From assembly GCA_003255025.1 (NCBI GenBank), contig QANY01012000.1, forward strand, positions 124,001 through 188,000: a DNA stretch of 64,000 nt. Direction: 5' to 3'. The notes under the pieces were generated by a model. That model ran no database searches. It worked only from the letters and a program-made list of their open reading frames with translations, and had not been told where the DNA came from. Numbering within the stretch: position 1 is the first letter of the stretch; every line of letters starts with the position of its first letter. Below, piece by piece: positions 59,301 through 64,000 of this stretch. The stretch is from Datisca glomerata (lineage: Eukaryota > Streptophyta > Magnoliopsida > Cucurbitales > Datiscaceae). The translations under genes and the position numbers were made by a program.

Positions 59301-62300
59301 AAGAAAATCATAAGGAAACAGAAGAATTTCCCGAATTATACCACTTCAGCGAGTAGCAGCTGCCTTTAACTTTGTTTTTATCATAGTTCACACTCCATTG
59401 AAGACGTTTTAGCTCGTTGACACCCTTCTTCTTAGGTGTGCCTGATTTGCTTTTGGACGGATTCCTCTGTTTTCATCTCTCCTCAATATCTGCGGATAGA
59501 GCTTGAGCTCTATCTTCGAATCCGTGCACCGGACCCCCAAGAATCTTGATAATACTTTCATTTTTCTGAGGACCCAACCTGAAATCTCCTCCTGATCTTT
59601 CAAAGCATGAATCTCATCGATTGGTTCCTTAGGAACAGCAAGCGGAAGAATAGCCAAAGGACACTGCATTTCTGTATCTGAAGAATCAAATCCCAGGACT
59701 ATATCAAGACATCTAGACTCCCATCTTGGCTGAGAAAGAACCATCTGCCACTGCTCCATGTCCTTCTCCCTCAGACTTAAAACGGTAGTTGTAATATCAT
59801 TTTGGCTTCCTCTGAAAAAAAGCTCTCCGAATAGTTTAGACCCGACTTCCCCAAAGACCCAGTTTTCCTTTGATCCACTGCAATCGCCCACTGCCTTGGT
59901 CTGAATACCCTGAAACCCAGAAGGGTCATTAGGGATTAACATCATTTTGGCTAGTTTATAGGTCCAGTCGTCAATTGGGCTTCTCCCTTTTGGATTAGAT
60001 TTAGCCACCCAAACTCCTTTGGATCGAGGCCCAAATTTAATGGGATCCCGATTTTTGAAAAAAACAATTATGGAATCGGTGACCTTTTCAGAACCTTCTG
60101 TCCTTTGTGATGAGTTTGAATTTTGAAATTTGCCTTAACACCCTGCGACTACACGCCGGAGTCGCGTGATGCGCAAACTTCTTCTCCGATGGGGCAGAAA
60201 CCTCTCACCGACAGCTTGAACAGAGGACTCTGTTTCCAATTCAATCGGAATAGAAAAGAGCAGATTACACTTTCGAGTCCTTAGCTTGAGCATTTACTAA
60301 CAATCTAGCCCACCTAATTTCTCTAATATTCAACGTGTCCACATCAACCTTCAAGAGGCCTCCACATTTGTCTCACAAGTGGAGGGGTAAACCATGAGCT
60401 TTCGATCCACCTACATGTACCAAATCTTGATCAACCTAATGGGGATAAACGCTTTAGCTCCAACACAGTTTCTTCCAACCTCAACACCCTAAAAGCTTCG
60501 TCGCCGCTGAGTTGGAAGAAAATTAAAAAATATGGGTTTCATTCTGACAAGGTTGTACTCTGATCAGACTGCACCTGGGTTTTTTCCTCAACAACAGCTT
60601 GAAAAGGAAAGACAATGAAGCTCCCAGTCTCGAGGTCACCCTTCCAAGTAGGCATCTGTTCAACACAATATCCATGGAAGGGTTGGACCCGAGTTCGAAG
60701 ACCTGAGGTTGAGCCTTCAAAACCCCTTTCCCCGATTCTGTCACAACATTTGGAGCAACAACGGCCGCATACAAAATCCCCGATTTTACTAAAGTTTCTT
60801 TGTTAGGGAAAAAGGTTTTCAAACTCCAAGCAACCCATTCCCATCCCTCAAATCCACCCCAGAATGGATATTGAATGGTATCTTCCCTTCGAGTAAGCTT
60901 CGATGACCATGAAAGCGCAATTTTTGTTGGCCTTTGAGGACATACGCAGATTTCAACCTTCTGGTACCACCATAACGCTTCCTCCCTTTGATTGCCATTT
61001 CCAAAATTTTGATGACCCATCTCAGCTCCTTGTTGATCTTGAGGCGATTAGATCTACCCTTTCCTCTCTCGAACCAGAAAAAATCAGTGGCCGCAACCCC
61101 TTTCTCGTCCCACACTTCGAACGTTTTCCAGTCTCTCACAAACTTGACTCTCATCTCATCTCACCTATTTGTTAAAACTCGTTTGAGATCGTGATTTACA
61201 AAATACGTTTTTGAACACTACTTAGGCATTAACTACCTCATCCCAGCACAATAATCATATAAGCTCCTTGAGAAAGTACCTCTTCTATTTCAACATTAAC
61301 TACCCGAAATGAAGAGAATCTGGGACAGGATGGAGTTCACGCTGGTAATCAAAAACCACAGAGTTAGAGAGACCTTTGAGAGAGCGTTCCCAACTGAGAA
61401 ATCGATGGATTCACAGAGCTCAAAGAGGGACTATGAAAGAGCTCAGATAGGGACTATGAGAGAGAGCTCAGAGAAGAGATAGCTGTGCGAGAGAATCCGT
61501 TACAAAAATTTGAAAGTGAGAGCTATAAGAGAGGCATGCAAGAAAGAGCTGAGAGAGAGTTTCACCTCAGTGAGAGCTTTATAAATAGGAATTATAGTTT
61601 TCTGCTACTACGTACTATAATAATGAGACCCTTCTCGATCCTACCATCTTAAGATCAAGGAGATAATAAAAGTTACCTGGCAACAGCAATATCCTTGGCT
61701 TCAATAGAGAAAAGCCCTGAGACCGCTTTTGGTACACCCAGAAATGGTCCACCAATGTTCATTACTGCTTTTATATGCTTCGCACACCAATCTGGCCCAC
61801 CCCCACCACCCATGGGAGTTGGTGCCTCAACCCATTTCATGAAGTGTAGAAAGTATAGAACACCCATGGAATGTGGGATAACGACCACCTTTTTCCCACC
61901 GTTTGTAGCTACCATCAGTTCTATATTACTTTTTATCCTGCTTAAAGTTTGGTCCCGGACCTGATCAATTAGTTAGTTATGAGCTCATCAAATAGGCTTA
62001 AGGATACATTGAGTTACCACTATTAACTTAAAACCATACCTCAGTGTTCTGAAAAGATAATCTCCAATCATATGCAGCCATATACATTGTTTTCTCCTCA
62101 TATCCAATACGAGCCAAATTAGCAATCAAAACCGCCCAAACAAAATAACCGGCTGTGAAATAATCAGCAGCCACAAGTCCAGATACTGCCCTGACCCTAA
62201 TACCAGGACGATCCAGCCCAGTTTCATTATCTAGCGACATGTGCTCAACCCAACAAAGTGGTCTACAGAAACATAACAGCCAATTGAGAGTCAATTTCAA

Positions 62301-63348
62301 TCAAATTATATCTCTTAACAAAAAGGAGAACACCAAGAAACAGCTAGACTACAATACCATTATAGCATCAGCTAGAGACCAAAATTACATCTTATTGTAT
62401 GAAGGATATACTATTTGGCATTAATGGTAAGAAGTTCACTTGCATATATAGAAACTTTCACTAACAGATTTTAAATGCTCAGTAATGAGGCTTTCTTAGC
62501 ATAGACTAAATGAAGCAAGTATGCACGCCGACTCACATACCCTCACATGTTTAATTCCGCTATTCTTGAGCTTTACCAATTGACATTCGAAGTTTTTAGC
62601 TTTAAGAAACCTCACAACACAGAGCTTCCTTAATACGAACAAAAAAAATGATTTTGCGTTGGTATTAAAAACACTACCAGTTTAAGCATCAAACATCATT
62701 ATCCTCATTGCGCACTCACTAAGGAGATAAAAGGTCTCATGCACTTCAGGCATACCTTTGCAAATGTGACAACTTAAATTCTCATCAGACATCACATACA
62801 ACATAACAAGAAAATAGAAGAGAATTTGCACTAACAACAAAAACCCCCCACCAGTATAATCCGAGATTATCCACAAAAATGAAAATTCAGACAAGCAACA
62901 TGCATTACCTTTTATACAATTCCCCAAAGGTGCCACCCCACAACCTTTTCCTAAACAACCCGTCTGCGCATGGGTGGCCCTCCCACAATTCGAGCCCACC
63001 GGTAACAATTCCGGGAACAAACACCACGGGATGGTTGACCGTCAATCCCTCCTTCTTCAACTTAACGCCAGGAGGATCCGGGAGTGGCCCTGTGATCGCT
63101 TCAGTTACGTATTGAGGGAACGAAGCAGGCATTGCATTGTAGAGGAAAAGCAAGAACCACCAGATGGAACATATAAATCCGACAAACCAACAACAGCTAT
63201 CGATGCAAGACCACTTTCTTGTACTTCTCTCTTCTTTTTTATTCCTCTTCGGCACTTTCTCTTTCTTCTCGTCCTCGTCGTCAATCTGAGGCTCCGAGTG
63301 CAGAGCCTTTGAGAAGTCAGACACATTTCTACGTCTCAGAAAAGACAT
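53378..63348 (-). CDS. PDAT1: Phospholipid:diacylglycerol acyltransferase 1, 671 aa, six exons
   Basis: Exons on the minus strand are 62909-63348, 62040-62262, 61677-61960, 54937-55261, 54292-54551 and 53378-53861. All borders are GT-AG and all phases fit, giving 671 aa, the length of Arabidopsis PDAT1. The enzyme moves an acyl group from the sn-2 position of a phospholipid to diacylglycerol, making triacylglycerol in the ER. A basic N-terminus is followed by one membrane segment at about residues 49-71 ('[19 protein letters not shown]'). The LCAT-like fold carries 'PHSMGV' (Ser about 252), 'DGDETVP' (Asp about 572) and '[10 protein letters not shown]' (His about 625). Other signatures are '[18 protein letters not shown]' and '[17 protein letters not shown]'. 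Intron 3 (55262-61676) contains a LINE; no coding base is lost. Confidence 0.96.
55784..59313 (-). pseudogene. LINE ORF2: endonuclease, reverse transcriptase, zinc region; broken
   Basis: The ATG at 59309-59311 starts '[20 protein letters not shown]', then 'DIMCLQETK' and 'VFIGVYGPC' (endonuclease, about 58640-59311, changing frame near 58960 and 58730). RT pieces follow: '[18 protein letters not shown]' (57915-58367), '[20 protein letters not shown]' and '[17 protein letters not shown]' (57536-57880), and '[12 protein letters not shown]' (57098-57355), with FADD in the place of YADD. '[12 protein letters not shown]' and '[20 protein letters not shown]' come next, then the zinc region ending '[18 protein letters not shown]' (55784-56212). 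At least six frame changes make it non-functional. Confidence 0.88.
59409..61154 (-). pseudogene. LINE ORF1 region, broken
   Basis: Frames at 60819-61154 (start '[19 protein letters not shown]'), 60523-61020 and 59409-60008 ('[14 protein letters not shown]', '[16 protein letters not shown]') lie upstream of the endonuclease, the place of ORF1 in plant L1 elements, which usually encodes a DUF4283-type nucleic-acid-binding protein. I identify it by position and by general character (basic, Trp-rich) rather than by a firm motif. The last 60 residues are strongly basic. Confidence 0.55.
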
Positions 63349-64000
63349 CTTCTCTCACAAAATTGAATTAAATCACAATATAAATTTCACAAAAAAAATA
63401 GTTCCAATTCCCCGAGCTCAGCTCAGCTCAGCTTGCCAGCTATTTTGAGCCTGAGCTAGTTTCGCTCTCAGCTAATCGCGCAACCGAACGCCCAGCCCCA
63501 ATCACCGGTGGTGGTCCACTCTAATTAACCTTAATCCGAACCATAAACGTCGACCGCGGTAGAGAGACATTCACCGGCGACTGGGGGTGGAAGCGAATGA
63601 TTGAATGGTGATTTTTGCCTTGGGGGGGGGGGGGGTAGTTTTTAGTCATACTTGGGAGGCTGGAAACTTCAGATCTGACGTGGGTCCCGTATAGTATGTT
63701 AGACACGTGTCGTATAGGCGTCAGCTTTAGGAAATAGAAATGGTGACGCTGGTGTGCCCCACTTTATGACTCGTCGTTAATATCGGAGAAGATGAACAAT
63801 CGTGAGAGGTTGGTGTTTTTTGATGTGAAAGTTAGAACCCTACCCTACTACGTTATTTGTTTGGCTTTTGGGGTGATATTTATGTGAAATGAGGGCTGGT
63901 TTGATAGATCGAATAATAATAGATAGTATTGTGTTTGATTCGTCAGATTATATTGTATTGTGTTAGATTAAATAATATTATTCAGTATTTGATGATATAT
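63349..64000 (-). promoter_or_regulatory. PDAT1 upstream region
   Basis: This contains the presumed 5' leader and promoter of PDAT1 on the minus strand. A repeated AGCTC block lies at 63416-63440 and a 13-15 base G run at 63622-63636. From about 63890 the sequence 'GGCTGGTTTGATAGATCGAA' and AT-rich repeats resemble the end of a small TIR element running out of the window. No TATA box or start site is assured. Confidence 0.35.

Larger units (their letters stand above)
55776..61638 (-). mobile_element. L1-type LINE inside PDAT1 intron 3, ~5.86 kb
   Basis: TCCTACCATCTT occurs at 55768-55779 and 61639-61650, a perfect 12-bp target-site duplication. At the 55.78-kb side the minus strand ends in about nine A residues (plus-strand T-run 55776-55784), the poly(A) tail. 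Between them, on the minus strand, lie an ORF1 region, an apurinic-type endonuclease, a reverse transcriptase and a C-terminal zinc region, in L1 order. Several shifts and stops break both reading frames. The length and the 5' non-coding region (about 61155-61638) suggest an essentially full-length copy. It lies in the same direction as PDAT1, so its own poly(A) signal could affect the host transcript. Confidence 0.92.

Noticed and set aside
55784..61154. Plus-strand open frames within 56.1-61.2 kb as genes
   Set aside because: They are antisense shadows of the LINE coding region and carry no recognisable domain.
53378..63348. PDAT1 disrupted by the LINE (pseudogene)
   Set aside because: The LINE lies wholly within intron 3. 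All six exons join in phase with proper splice sites and give a full 671-aa protein with the catalytic triad.
63616..63640. Poly-G run as a G-quadruplex regulatory site of PDAT1
   Set aside because: A single uninterrupted G run is present, but it may equally be a simple repeat or an assembly slip. Nothing else in the region supports a regulatory role.

Overview
The window is nuclear DNA of a eudicot plant. The genes are split by GT-AG introns, the intergenic DNA is AT-rich, there are several retrotransposons, and three conserved plant genes are present. I could not fix the species from sequence alone. I rebuilt exon structures by hand from splice sites, reading phase and protein-family conservation.

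Three genes look intact, all on the minus strand. (1) 27808-31852 is a five-exon Alfin1-like PHD-finger gene encoding 252 aa. (2) 34913-38534 is a seven-exon WAV2/BEM46-type alpha/beta hydrolase gene encoding 318 aa, with a possible alternative last exon at 34210-34226. (3) 53378-63348 is a six-exon PDAT1 (phospholipid:diacylglycerol acyltransferase) gene encoding 671 aa. The Alfin-like/WAV2 pair recalls the adjacent AL5-WAV2 pair of Arabidopsis chromosome 5. PDAT1 intron 3 is 6.4 kb long because it holds an almost complete LINE with a perfect 12-bp target-site duplication (TSD), in the same orientation as the gene.

The rest is mostly transposon-derived. 0-5 kb holds a LINE 3' remnant and small TIR elements, including a 647-bp hAT-type element. 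5.2-11.8 kb is a decayed Ty1-copia element (+) whose RNase H region is split by a 2.7-kb LTR element without recognisable polymerase genes. 12.6-13.3 kb is a broken gene fragment. 13.9-23.8 kb is a full-length Ty1-copia element (-) with LTRs of about 1.85 kb and TSD GGTTG. 25.4-26.3 kb is a diverged repeat field arranged as a large imperfect palindrome. 40.1-44.1 kb is a short copia element (+) with about 0.27-kb LTRs and TSD TAGTC, which has lost protease and the integrase core. 46.07-48.45 kb is a hAT-like element with an 8-bp perfect TSD. It carries fragments of a methylthioadenosine nucleosidase gene with introns still present, plus other exon-like pieces. Several unrelated tandem repeats lie at 34.4, 44.2, 48.0, 50.6, 51.5 and 53.1 kb.

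The three host genes do not form a pathway: one is a chromatin reader, one a membrane-associated hydrolase of root-growth responses, and one an ER enzyme of triacylglycerol synthesis. The most unusual items are the gene-fragment-carrying hAT element, the LINE inside PDAT1, and the nested LTR insertion.
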